NCBI RefSeq assembly: GCF_009928525.1
Contig: NZ_JAABOK010000005.1
Location: 434,692-498,691 of the forward strand
Length of the DNA stretch: 64,000 bases
Reading direction: 5' to 3'
Source: Chitinophaga solisilvae
Lineage (GTDB): Bacteria > Bacteroidota > Bacteroidia > Chitinophagales > Chitinophagaceae
Positions 25,350-34,093 of this stretch are shown one piece after another. The position numbers were made by a program, and so were the translations under genes. The first letter of the stretch is position 1; each line of letters begins with the position of its first letter. The notes below the pieces were generated by a model. The model was not told the origin of the DNA and searched no databases. It saw only the letters and a list, made by a program, of their open reading frames with translations.

Positions 25350-25389
25350 CCGCTCCTCATTCGCCATTCATCATTCGTCATTCGCAATT
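25350..25389. repeat. Solo half of a family-A repeat
   Basis: CATTCGCCATTCATCATTCG and the following bases to 25389 resemble the right arms of family-A elements, especially the one at 9976-10008. It is preceded by an AAACAAAGCATC-rich simple sequence (25290-25345) and has no left arm. Confidence 0.6.
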
Positions 25390-25401
25390 AAACCAAACTT
25401 T

Positions 25402-25926
25402 ATGCTCACTCCTCCCATCAACACCCGCGACCACATCACCGGTAATCCGCAAGGCACTATTGAGCTGGTGGAATACGGCGACTTTCAATGCCCTTATTGC
25501 GGCGAAGCCTATCCGCTGGTAAAGCATATGCTCCAGGCACTGCAGGATGTGAAGTTTATATTCCGGCACTTTCCTTTGTCCGAGGCACATGAATATGCTA
25601 CAGATGCGGCCCTGGCGGCAGAAGCGGCCGGCAGGCAGGGGAAGTTCTGGGAAATGCATGATGCGCTGTACGAAAATCAGGCCCAGCTGAGCGAAGGCTT
25701 ATTGTCGCAGCTGGCAAAAATACTACGGCTGGATATGAAGCAGTTTGCGGCCGATATGGAGGATCACCAGCTGTTAAGCAAGGTGGAAGCAGATTTCGAA
25801 AGCGGCGTGCGGAGTGGTGTCAATGGCACGCCCACTTTCTTTATCAATGGAAAGCGTTATAATGGCGACTTTACAGACCTTTTGTCAACGTTGAACGGAA
25901 CGGACGCATCTGAATCCGAGATTTGA
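25402..25926 (+). CDS. DsbA-family thioredoxin-fold protein
   Basis: 174 residues, no signal peptide, so probably cytoplasmic. Active site CPYC (Cys30, Cys33) in EYGDFQCPYCGEAYP, helical insert AADAALAAEAAGRQGKFWEMHDALY-like (here TDAALAAEAAG, about 73-95) and cis-Pro in GVNGTPTFFINGKRY (about 141-155). Belongs to the DsbA/DSBA-oxidoreductase branch; proposed role is thiol exchange alongside the peroxiredoxin upstream. Its last 42 bases overlap the 3' end of the convergent formylglycine-generating enzyme gene. Confidence 0.88.
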   Translation: MLTPPINTRDHITGNPQGTIELVEYGDFQCPYCGEAYPLVKHMLQALQDVKFIFRHFPLSEAHEYATDAALAAEAAGRQGKFWEMHDALYENQAQLSEGLLSQLAKILRLDMKQFAADMEDHQLLSKVEADFESGVRSGVNGTPTFFINGKRYNGDFTDLLSTLNGTDASESEI

Positions 25927-26925
25927 CAAGCCGGACTCCGGCGTTGTTTTCATGCGTGCGGATACGCGGTATCCACGGCAATATTCATCACTGCACATAT
26001 AGGAACCGCCTCTGATCACTCTTTTGGCGGCGGCAGGATCTTCCGGATCGTAGGCCCTGGCCGGGCCTGCCGGATTGGATGCCTGTTTGCCGGAGGTAGT
26101 ATAGTAATTGGCATCATACCAGTCGGCACACCATTCCCACACATTGCCGGACATATCATAGAGTTTATAACCATTAGGGCTATACGATTTTACCGGAGCA
26201 GCGGCATAGAAGCCGTCAGTTTTGGTATTGCGGAAAGGGAAATTACCATTCCAGGTATTGGCCTTTGGCTTGCCGGCAGTCAGTTCTTCATTGCCCCACG
26301 GATAAAGTTGCCCGGAAAGGCCGCCACGGGCGGCATATTCCCACTCTGCCTCCGTAGGCAGGCGCTTACCCGCCCATTGGGCGAAGGCCTGTGCATCCTG
26401 CCAGGAAACCTGCGTAACGGGCATTTGTTCCCTGCCTTTTAAATCGCTGCCCGGTCCGTCGGGATGACGCCAGTTGGCGCCGGGTACGAAACTCCACCAG
26501 GCGGATACATCATCAAAAGGTACAGCATGATCCGGCGGGGTAAATACCAGCGCGCCGGCAGCGAGCATACTGCTGTCAGGCTCCGGGGATCCCGGTAGCA
26601 TGGAGGCCATCAGCTCCTCTTTGCTGAGCGGCTTTTCTGCCGTTGTCACATATCCGGTCGCGGCTACAAAAGCGGCAAATGCTTCATTGGTGACTTCATG
26701 TTCATCCATCCAGAAGCTGTCTACACGCACGGTATGTTTCGGATACTCGTCAGGCATGCCGGTGCTGTCATCTGCCCCCATAGCAAAGACGCCGCCCGGA
26801 ATCAGTACCATCCGGTTCAACGTATCTTTTTCTGCAGATATCTTTTGATGCTGTGCATTGGAATCATTGCCTGCGCAGGCTCCCAGTAGGGTGAGCATGC
26901 TGAGATACACGAAATATTTACCCAT
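25885..26925 (-). CDS. Formylglycine-generating enzyme-like lipoprotein (sulfatase maturase, FGE/SUMF1 family)
   Basis: 346 residues beginning with a lipoprotein signal (LSMLTLLGAC, lipid Cys at residue 17). The FGE fold is plain: MVLIPGGVFAMGADD, PKHTVRVDSFWMDEHEVTNEAF, RLPTEAEWEYAARGG, YDMSGNVWEWCADWY and NLGFRCVRSV. Importantly, RGGSYMCSDEYCRGYR carries Cys311 and Cys316, matching the copper-binding catalytic pair of true FGE (SYMCHRSYC in human SUMF1), so it may really oxidise sulfatase Cys to formylglycine, and outside the cytoplasm. Divergent from the GH1 gene; overlaps the DsbA-like gene by 42 bp at the 3' end. Confidence 0.92.
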   Translation of the reverse strand: MGKYFVYLSMLTLLGACAGNDSNAQHQKISAEKDTLNRMVLIPGGVFAMGADDSTGMPDEYPKHTVRVDSFWMDEHEVTNEAFAAFVAATGYVTTAEKPLSKEELMASMLPGSPEPDSSMLAAGALVFTPPDHAVPFDDVSAWWSFVPGANWRHPDGPGSDLKGREQMPVTQVSWQDAQAFAQWAGKRLPTEAEWEYAARGGLSGQLYPWGNEELTAGKPKANTWNGNFPFRNTKTDGFYAAAPVKSYSPNGYKLYDMSGNVWEWCADWYDANYYTTSGKQASNPAGPARAYDPEDPAAAKRVIRGGSYMCSDEYCRGYRVSARMKTTPESGLSNLGFRCVRSVQR

Positions 26926-27077
26926 TTGCTTGCTGTTGGTATTAAAGATCTTTCAAAAATAATAATCCTGGTCTGCTCTTAACAATTTTATAATGATTTA
27001 TTTACCCAAAGTATTGTAAACTGCATCATAATCCGGTCCGGTACTGTCAGCCGACGCCGTTATCACTGTTATTGCAT

Positions 27078-28439
27078 ATGCAACAAACGACCATACCCTT
27101 TACGAGAAAAGACTTCGGAGAGGATTTTCTTTGGGGGGTCACCATTTCTGCTTTTCAGAATGAGGGCGCCTGCGATCACGAAGGCAAAGGACCTTCTATC
27201 TGGGATACCTTCACCCGGCGGAAAGGTAAAATAAAGGACAGAAGTCATGCGCAAACGGCGTGCGATTTCTACAACCGGTACACACAGGATATACTGCTGG
27301 CAAAGATGCTTGGCTTTACGGTTTTCCGTTTTTCTATTGCATGGTCAAGAATAATACCTAATGGCACGGGAGCTGTTAACCAGGCGGGTATTGACTATTA
27401 TCACCGTATCATTGACGCCTGCCTGGAACTGGGGCTGGAGCCCTATGTGACGCTGTATCACTGGGATCTGCCGCAGGCGCTGGAAAACAAGGGAGGCTGG
27501 TGCCACCGCGGCGTGGTCTTCGCCTTTGAAGAGTTTACCCGCATATGTACCCGCGCCTTTGGCAACAAGGTGAAACACTGGATTGTGCTGAACGAGCCTT
27601 TCGGCTTCACCGCCCTCGGATATATGCTGGGCGTGCATGCTCCCGGTAAATTCGGACTCTCCTACTTCCTGCCTGCGGTGCATCACGCCGTACTGGCACA
27701 GGCGGAATCCGGCCGCGTTATCCGTGATGAAGTTGCCGGTGCTGTTATCGGTACGGCACTGTCCTGCTCGCAGATTATTCCTTTTACCAATAATGAAAAT
27801 GATATGCGCGCTGCCCGCCGGGCAGATGCACTCTTTAATCGCCTGTTCCTGGAACCTGCACTGGGTATGGGTTATCCGGCAAACGACTTCCCGCTGCTGA
27901 AGCGTATTGAACGCAGATATGCCCTGTGGCGCGATTGGGACAAGCTCCCTTTCGACTTCGATTTCATCGGTGTGCAGAACTATTTCCCGCTGGTAGTAAA
28001 ACACAATGCTTTCATGCCGGTGGTCAATATCTCTGAAGTAAAAGCTAAATCACGTAACGTACCTGTTACCGCCCTGGGATGGGAGATTAACGGGAACGGA
28101 CTATACGAAATACTGAAACAGTTTGCGGCCTATCCGGCTATCCGTAAACTGATTGTTACGGAAGGCGGCGCCGCTTTCCCTGATCTCCGTGCAGAAAACG
28201 GCGCTATTGCTGACCACGACCGTATCGCCTACTACCAGGAATACCTGTCTGCCGTACTGCGCGCAAAAAGCGCCGGTGTGCCGGTGGATGGCTACTTCGC
28301 CTGGACGCTCACAGACAATTTCGAATGGGCGGAAGGATACCGCGCCCGCTTCGGACTGGTACACGTGAATTTTGAGACGCAGCAACGAACAATTAAAGAC
28401 TCCGGCTACTGGTTCCGTAAACTGCTGCTGGAGGAATAA
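27078..28439 (+). CDS. Glycoside hydrolase family 1 (beta-glucosidase / 6-phospho-beta-glucosidase type)
   Basis: 453 residues. GH1 motifs in order: FLWGVTISAFQNEGA, FRFSIAWSRIIPNGTG, YHWDLPQAL, acid/base Glu173 in WIVLNEPFGF, nucleophile Glu362 in LIVTEGGAAF (more often ITENG), and FAWTLTDNFEWAEGY. No signal peptide, so cytoplasmic. It hydrolyses beta-glycosides from short oligosaccharides; exact sugar unknown. I use ATG 27078; a TTG two codons upstream is possible. Convergent with the beta-barrel protein gene (16-bp gap). Confidence 0.94.
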   Translation: MQQTTIPFTRKDFGEDFLWGVTISAFQNEGACDHEGKGPSIWDTFTRRKGKIKDRSHAQTACDFYNRYTQDILLAKMLGFTVFRFSIAWSRIIPNGTGAVNQAGIDYYHRIIDACLELGLEPYVTLYHWDLPQALENKGGWCHRGVVFAFEEFTRICTRAFGNKVKHWIVLNEPFGFTALGYMLGVHAPGKFGLSYFLPAVHHAVLAQAESGRVIRDEVAGAVIGTALSCSQIIPFTNNENDMRAARRADALFNRLFLEPALGMGYPANDFPLLKRIERRYALWRDWDKLPFDFDFIGVQNYFPLVVKHNAFMPVVNISEVKAKSRNVPVTALGWEINGNGLYEILKQFAAYPAIRKLIVTEGGAAFPDLRAENGAIADHDRIAYYQEYLSAVLRAKSAGVPVDGYFAWTLTDNFEWAEGYRARFGLVHVNFETQQRTIKDSGYWFRKLLLEE

Positions 28440-28455
28440 CGCTGACGGTTATACG

Positions 28456-29685
28456 CTATTGTGCCAGCCGCTTCATAAACCAGATATCCCGCAGACTGAA
28501 ATTAAATACGGCATTTACATAGGTTTCCTTTACCAGGCCTCCGGCATTGCCGCCGCGCCTGCCGCCTTCCACTCCCAGGTAATACCGCAGCTGCCCGCCC
28601 CGGTTGGGCAGCGAAACACCCAGGCTCCCCGCTATATCATCGGTACGCAATCCTTTAATCACCAGCGGCGATTTGTTGTAGCTGAATCCCAGCTGAAAGA
28701 TAGCACCCTCGTAGGCACGGTTGTAGTAATTTTTGGTCAGCGCGTATTCTATTCCTGTGGAATACCGCTCTCCGTCTGCATAAGCATAGTTCAGCCCCTT
28801 GTTATTCAGTCCGTTCCATAACTCGTGACGGTAGTCGGCCACCCAGGTAATGGTGCCATTGCTGAGCGATATGCCTGCGCCATATTGCGCGGGCAACGTA
28901 AAATAGGAAGGGTCCTGCGGTTTGCTGTAGTAGGATGTCTGATCCTGATTCACGATATCCAGCGTATTACGGATCTTCATCGTCGTCTGAAACCTGTATG
29001 TGGCGCCGATTCCCAGCTGCCAGTCTTTGGTAAGGCGCGTAGCATACTGCGCGCCTGCAGTGAAATTGGGTTTGAAGGTATAGCCGTTATGCTGGGTGGA
29101 AAGGGAATCGCTGCCCAGCGACTGTGCTGTCTTCAGCGGTCCGAATAAAAAGGCGGTGGACACCCCGGCAGAAAAATGTTTGTTCAGCTGAAATCCGTTG
29201 GAGATATATGCGCGGTTAAGCCCGCCGCTGCCGGTAGTGGTAGCAGTTACAGGGTTGCCGGTACCGGTACCGAACTGGTTGTTCAGTATTTTATAATCTA
29301 TAGTGCTGAAAGGAGTAATACCTGCCCCGATGCCCCACCATTTTTTCACTTTGAATCCGGCTGCCAGCCTCGCAAAATCAATATCTCCGGCGTTTTGTGA
29401 AATGTTGGCGCCGGAATAATTTACCTGCTGCGCTTTCAGTGATATATCGAACATAAAGTTCTGCATAGGAAGGGCGCTGTAGGAGGCGGGATTCAGTTCA
29501 TTGAGATAGCCGGAACTGCGCCGGCCGATACCGCTGCTTCCCAGCCCGTAATTGCGGCTGTAATCCCTGGTTTCCAGGTCGCCGATACCGTAGGCGGAGT
29601 AGACGGAGTTGATGCCATGCTGTGCCTTTGCCATAGCGGTATGCAGTAGCAGCAGTATGCAGGGAATATATAGTCTGATGCGCAT
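28456..29685 (-). CDS. Outer-membrane beta-barrel protein (hypothetical)
   Basis: 409 residues with signal peptide (MRIRLYIPCILLLLHTAMAKAQ). The body alternates polar and aromatic residues typical of barrel strands and has FadL/PorP-like features (SVYSAYGIGDLETRDYSRNYGLGSSGIG, ELNPASYSAL, GAGITPFSTIDYKI, YRFQTTMKIRNTLD) and ends in a strand followed by RLAQ. I do not assign a substrate. It lies 9 bp after a DUF4270 lipoprotein gene on the same strand, so the two probably act together in the envelope. Confidence 0.8.
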   Translation of the reverse strand: MRIRLYIPCILLLLHTAMAKAQHGINSVYSAYGIGDLETRDYSRNYGLGSSGIGRRSSGYLNELNPASYSALPMQNFMFDISLKAQQVNYSGANISQNAGDIDFARLAAGFKVKKWWGIGAGITPFSTIDYKILNNQFGTGTGNPVTATTTGSGGLNRAYISNGFQLNKHFSAGVSTAFLFGPLKTAQSLGSDSLSTQHNGYTFKPNFTAGAQYATRLTKDWQLGIGATYRFQTTMKIRNTLDIVNQDQTSYYSKPQDPSYFTLPAQYGAGISLSNGTITWVADYRHELWNGLNNKGLNYAYADGERYSTGIEYALTKNYYNRAYEGAIFQLGFSYNKSPLVIKGLRTDDIAGSLGVSLPNRGGQLRYYLGVEGGRRGGNAGGLVKETYVNAVFNFSLRDIWFMKRLAQ

Positions 29686-29694
29686 AGTTCCTTT

Positions 29695-31032
29695 TTATTT
29701 ATACAGCAGGTAGTATACCTGCACTTTTATTTTTCCTTTGGAGATGAGCTGATCATTGATGACCAGTCTGTCAAGACTGGTTCTGTAGGCGCCGCCGGGT
29801 GTAGTGAGCAGCAGCCCTCTGGTGTTCAGTATATCAGCTGTCAGCTGGCTGTTACAGTAACTGGTGATATCGAAAGTATAACCGGTACGTTCATTGTAAA
29901 GATTGTCAACGGTCAGGTTGCCGTACGAAAGCGTATCCGTCACTTCATTGGCTTTGTTAACGGCGCATACGGCCAGGTTGGGCGGCAGCTGTTTGCCGCT
30001 GGCATAGGAGCCTGCAGCGGGCGTAACGGTGAGTACCACCTTCATCATCTTAAAGAACTGCCCCAGGTTCAGCATATTTTTCAGGTAGGGAATATCAATT
30101 CGTGTAGCCACTCCCGTTACAGACTGTATGAACCCGCCGTTGCCGGTGGCGGCAGAAGGGAGTTCCTTTACAGTCGGGCTGAAACCTGCGATAGGCGTAC
30201 CGCTGCGGTCGGCCGTTACCTGGTTGAACTGGAGGTCGGCCGCATTGAGTTTGAAATCCGCTGACCTGGCCACCGGAATCATTTCCTGCTGATGATAATA
30301 CAGGCGCAGTACCAGGCCGGTATCCTGTGCCTGGAAGCCGGTAACAGCCTGACTACCGGGTCCGGGGGCTATTTTGAGTCCTTTGAAGAATTCGAGGAAC
30401 CGGGTGATATCGGTGATATCCGGATGTTTGGTCCGCAGCATGGTAAAGAGCTGGCTGCCCAGCGCATCCGTCATACGGATACGTATAGTCTTGTCTGTAT
30501 TAGGCCGGATGATGCCGCTGAAAGTGCCGGCTACCGTGCTTTCTGTGCTGAAGTTGCTGTTGTTGTACAGCGAAGAGAAATTTTTTGCGAACTGTATTTT
30601 CTGTGTAACGCGTAACACCTGCAGGTGTTGCGGAATGGTGGAATCGCCTGAGACATAGCCGTTCGGGCGCATGATGAGCAGCAGGGAATCGTATTGTGAT
30701 CCGTTTACCGGAATATCCCAGGTAGCAGGCTGGCCGATCTGGAAGAAAGAGCTGACGGTATATTTCCCGAAGAGGGGATCTGCCCTGAATCCCGCTAGCA
30801 GTGTGCCGGTACCGGAAGTAGGTACGGAGTCGTAGCGGATGGTTTTCATGGTAACAGATAAGGTATCTGTAAGTATATAATCAGTCTGCTGGTTATCTAC
30901 TACATTTTCATAGGTAAACCCTTGTTTCTGGCAGGAGTATAAAGTGGTCAGCAAGAGTATGCCGGACAGGATGCTGCAGCGTGGGTAGTTTCGTTGCAGT
31001 AATGTCAGTAATCGGTAAACGGTGTAGTTCAT
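29695..31032 (-). CDS. DUF4270-family lipoprotein
   Basis: 445 residues from ATG 31032, which gives a lipoprotein signal ending in LLLTTLYSC (lipid Cys near residue 37); an in-frame ATG further upstream (31083) would spoil it. The opening FTYENVVDNQQTDYILTDTLSVTMKTIRYDSVPTSGTGTLLAGFRADPLFGKYTVSSFFQ is the DUF4270 pattern, rich in beta strands. Function is not known for the family. Upstream of and co-oriented with the barrel protein, and divergent from the kelch lipoprotein gene. Confidence 0.85.
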   Translation of the reverse strand: MNYTVYRLLTLLQRNYPRCSILSGILLLTTLYSCQKQGFTYENVVDNQQTDYILTDTLSVTMKTIRYDSVPTSGTGTLLAGFRADPLFGKYTVSSFFQIGQPATWDIPVNGSQYDSLLLIMRPNGYVSGDSTIPQHLQVLRVTQKIQFAKNFSSLYNNSNFSTESTVAGTFSGIIRPNTDKTIRIRMTDALGSQLFTMLRTKHPDITDITRFLEFFKGLKIAPGPGSQAVTGFQAQDTGLVLRLYYHQQEMIPVARSADFKLNAADLQFNQVTADRSGTPIAGFSPTVKELPSAATGNGGFIQSVTGVATRIDIPYLKNMLNLGQFFKMMKVVLTVTPAAGSYASGKQLPPNLAVCAVNKANEVTDTLSYGNLTVDNLYNERTGYTFDITSYCNSQLTADILNTRGLLLTTPGGAYRTSLDRLVINDQLISKGKIKVQVYYLLYK

Positions 31033-31226
31033 GGTGCGCAATTTTAGACAGGATCGATACTTACAGCGGGTGTAATATGCCAACGGGCAATATTCATCGA
31101 TGAAATGTGAAATCGGCTCTGTGTGCCGCCAACTGCGGCATAGCGGGCCTTTGGGATCAGGAATCGCAGCTGGCAGATGAAATAACGGTATCTGTCAGAT
31201 AAAAACAGGGAAGTATCTATTTCCTG

Positions 31227-31256
31227 TTTGCCGGAATCCTCCTGCGGATAATTTTG
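31227..31256 (+). promoter_or_regulatory. Promoter of the kelch / DUF4907 operon
   Basis: TTTG (31227-31230), 18-bp gap, TAATTTTG (31249-31256): exact Bacteroidota consensus, 18 nt before the ATG at 31274. It lies in the 241-bp divergent region shared with the DUF4270 gene, where nothing else is evident. Confidence 0.75.
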
Positions 31257-31273
31257 GCAGCAGTTAAAAGAAC

Positions 31274-32275
31274 ATGCTGATGCGTTATTTAAAAGGTTAT
31301 AGTTTATTACTGGTCGCTTCTCTGATGGCCTGTTCCAAAGGCTCCAACGAACCCGATAAAATCGGTAACTGGATTTCCCGCGGACAATACGATGGCGTAG
31401 GAAGAAGTGGCGCTGCTTCATTCGTAATCAATGACAAGGCTTACGTAGGCACCGGTTATGACGGAGAAAACAGAAGGCAGGATTTCTGGGTGTACGATCC
31501 GGCGCTGAACCTGTGGAAGCAGATAGCCTTGTTTCCCGGAGCAGGCCGCAACGGAGCCGTAGGTATGGCAATGGCCGGCAAAGGATATGTAGGCACCGGC
31601 TACGATGGATTAAACAAGCTGAACGATTTCTATCAGTATGACCCTGCTGCCAATACCTGGACAAAGAAAGCCGACTTCGCCGGTACTGCGCGTTATGGCG
31701 CTGTGAGCTTCGCCTTGCAGGATAAAGGATACATCGCTACCGGCTACGATGGCAACTGGCTGAAAGATAACTGGCAATACGATCCCGCTACCAATACCTG
31801 GAACCAGGCGCAGAGCCTTAACAACGGTAAAAGAACCGACGCTGCTGTTTTCATTATCGGCAACAAGGCGTACGTATGCATGGGCATTGCCAACGGCTCT
31901 TTTGTGACGGACTTCTACGCATTCGACGGTACTACACAGACATGGTCCACGCTGCGACCCATCGATAACCTGTCTGACGAAAGCTATGATGATAACTACA
32001 ACTTCAAGGGCAGCAGCGCCGCCTCCTTTGCTATGCGCGGCCTCGGCTATGTGGTATCCGGCAACAAAGGCAGCCTGTCTTCCGCCACCTGGGAATACAA
32101 TCCTGGTACAGACACCTGGATACAGCGTACTGATTTTGAAGGCGCAGCCCGTACAGGGGCTACCGGCTTCACTTTGAAAGACCGCGGCTTTGTAGTGCTG
32201 GGCACCAGTTCCAGCCAGCCTTTCGATAACATGTTTGAATTTGATCCTACAGCGGCATATAACAAGAATGACTAA
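31274..32275 (+). CDS. Kelch-repeat lipoprotein
   Basis: 333 residues with lipoprotein signal (LLLVASLMAC, Cys near 20). At least five kelch motifs follow, each with a GxGYDG or equivalent turn and a YDPxxNTW-type ending (DFWVYDPALNLWKQ, DFYQYDPAANTWTK, NWQYDPATNTWNQ, TWEYNPGTDTWIQ), forming a beta-propeller probably exposed outside the inner membrane. Binding partner unknown. Its last 8 bases overlap the start of the DUF4907 gene. Confidence 0.88.
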   Translation: MLMRYLKGYSLLLVASLMACSKGSNEPDKIGNWISRGQYDGVGRSGAASFVINDKAYVGTGYDGENRRQDFWVYDPALNLWKQIALFPGAGRNGAVGMAMAGKGYVGTGYDGLNKLNDFYQYDPAANTWTKKADFAGTARYGAVSFALQDKGYIATGYDGNWLKDNWQYDPATNTWNQAQSLNNGKRTDAAVFIIGNKAYVCMGIANGSFVTDFYAFDGTTQTWSTLRPIDNLSDESYDDNYNFKGSSAASFAMRGLGYVVSGNKGSLSSATWEYNPGTDTWIQRTDFEGAARTGATGFTLKDRGFVVLGTSSSQPFDNMFEFDPTAAYNKND

Positions 32276-32612
32276 ACGAAAATTACTGATAAGGCTTACT
32301 ATCCTGCTGGCAGCGCTGTTACTGCTCATCGTCAGATGGCAGCGGAAAGCGGATTCACCGCGGGATGCGTCCCCGCAGCTGGCGGTGGAAACCTTTCCGG
32401 CTCACGACGGATGGGGATACAAGGTGCTGATTAACGGGAAGCCTTATATCTATCAGGATATTATTCCCGGTATGGCAGGCAACCGGGCATTCGTATCCAG
32501 AACGGAGGCACTGCGTGCAGGCCATGCCGTCATGGAAAAGATTGCGCAACACAAAAACCCTGCAATAACACAGGAAGACCTAAAGAAATTGCAGATCTCC
32601 GGACTGCAATAA
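32268..32612 (+). CDS. DUF4907-family protein
   Basis: 114 residues: an N-terminal membrane segment (LLIRLTILLAALLLLIV, about 5-21) then a small domain with GWGYKVLINGKPYIYQDIIPGMAGNRAFVSRTEALRAGHAVMEKI, the DUF4907 pattern. The ATG at 32268 overlaps the kelch stop (ATGACTAA), suggesting coupling; an earlier ATG at 32235 would lie deep in the kelch gene. Family of unknown function, found here with kelch and DUF4270 proteins. Confidence 0.8.
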   Translation: MTKRKLLIRLTILLAALLLLIVRWQRKADSPRDASPQLAVETFPAHDGWGYKVLINGKPYIYQDIIPGMAGNRAFVSRTEALRAGHAVMEKIAQHKNPAITQEDLKKLQISGLQ

Positions 32613-32636
32613 AGTACATGATTTGTCTGTTCTGAT

Positions 32637-32669
32637 TCTCATCCGGTTATAGTATATAGCCGGGTGAGA
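32637..32669 (+). terminator. Hairpin after the DUF4907 gene
   Basis: TCTCATCCGGTTATA (32637-32651), loop GTA, TATAGCCGGGTGAGA (32655-32669): 15 pairs including two G-U. No T-run follows, so termination is only a possibility. Confidence 0.5.
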
Positions 32670-32791
32670 GTCGCTATTGGCGCATGTTTGGAGTCCTGAT
32701 GCAATTTTAACAATCCCTTATACCCGGATTAACAAACTTTAACAGACGTATAACCCGATACCGTTGTAAGTTTATCGCATCAAAATCTGAG

Positions 32792-34093
32792 ATGCTAAAC
32801 GTCAAACACATTTTAAAGAACCGTCCCGTCGTAATTTCTCTTCATGTCCTTGGCTGGGCGTGTTTTCTGTTCTTCCCTTTTTTCATTTACCGGATTCAGA
32901 TTTTACACAAGGGTGTTTTCTTTAAAGAACTGATTGATAATATTTTTCTCATCGCAGTATTTTATCTCAACATCTATGTATTAATTCCGCGTTTCTTCAA
33001 CGGAAAAAAAATAGTGTTGTATTTCTCCAGTGTTATACTGCTGCTGGTTTTTATTACCATACAACAGGCGGCGCTGGATTATTATTTCTTCCGTAACTAC
33101 CTGGCCCGTCCGGCGATGGTAGCATTACGGCTGGCGAAAAAGGACATTGAAACAGGTGTAACAAGATCGGTTGTCAATCCGTTTAACCAGCACGCCGGTT
33201 TTTATGCCAATGTGATGCCGGTACAACCTGTAACAGCCGGTACAATAGCGATACCAGCCATGCCGTTGAATGAAGTGCGGCTGACTACTTTCACGCCAGC
33301 TGAAACAATTTCTGTTCCGGCGCTGCCGCCAGGCCGTATGATGCGCTTTATGCGCACTTACGGAGACAGTCCGTCATTCTGGGAATACCTGCTTTTCCCG
33401 GATGTATTGCGGCGATCGGGCTTCTTCGCATTGCTCATGCTGTTTATGAGCGGGTTTATAAAAATTGCGGTAGAATGGTTTGAAAGCGAAAAACAACGGG
33501 AAGCCCTGCAGGTGGAAAAACTGAATGCGGAACTAAAATTTTTAAAGTCACAGATTAATCCTCACTTCCTTTTTAATTGTCTGAATACTATCTATTCATT
33601 GGCGCATAAACAATCGGTACAAACAGAACACGCTATTCTTAAACTGTCTACCATCATGCGCTATATGATTTATGAGTCCAACGAAACAATGGTGCGGCTG
33701 GACAGGGAGTTGAAATATCTGCAGGACTATATCGATATACAGCGGCTGCGGCTGCCAAAAGATATTACCGTAGATTATGCCGTGAGTGGAAATGCCGGCG
33801 GATTACAGATAGAACCCATGTTGCTGGTACCTTTTGTAGAGAATGCCTTTAAACATGGGATCAGTTATGCTGAACCATCTTTTATCCATATCAATATAGG
33901 GATTACGGAAAACATGATCCGGTTAATGGTAAAGAACAGCCTCTTCAGGGAGCGGGTAGCCGAACGGGGAGGAATAGGCTTACAGAATGTATTAAAGAGA
34001 CTGGAAATGCTTTACGACCAGGAGCATGAGATAGATATCCGGGAAACGGACAACCAGTTTATTGTTGATCTTAAAATAGTTTTGAAAAGATGA
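32792..34093 (+). CDS. LytS/YehU-type sensor histidine kinase
   Basis: 433 residues. Three or four membrane segments occur in the first 100 residues (for example VISLHVLGWACFLFFPFFIY and IFLIAVFYLNIYVLI) and one near 210-225. A periplasmic stretch of about 85 residues lies between. The kinase domain is the PF06580 type: LKSQINPHFLFNCLNTIYSLAHK with phosphoacceptor His258, then LQIEPMLLVPFVENAFKHGI (N box) and GGIGLQNVLKRLEMLY (G box). The stop overlaps the response-regulator start by 4 nt, so they are a pair. Signal unknown. Confidence 0.94.
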   Translation: MLNVKHILKNRPVVISLHVLGWACFLFFPFFIYRIQILHKGVFFKELIDNIFLIAVFYLNIYVLIPRFFNGKKIVLYFSSVILLLVFITIQQAALDYYFFRNYLARPAMVALRLAKKDIETGVTRSVVNPFNQHAGFYANVMPVQPVTAGTIAIPAMPLNEVRLTTFTPAETISVPALPPGRMMRFMRTYGDSPSFWEYLLFPDVLRRSGFFALLMLFMSGFIKIAVEWFESEKQREALQVEKLNAELKFLKSQINPHFLFNCLNTIYSLAHKQSVQTEHAILKLSTIMRYMIYESNETMVRLDRELKYLQDYIDIQRLRLPKDITVDYAVSGNAGGLQIEPMLLVPFVENAFKHGISYAEPSFIHINIGITENMIRLMVKNSLFRERVAERGGIGLQNVLKRLEMLYDQEHEIDIRETDNQFIVDLKIVLKR

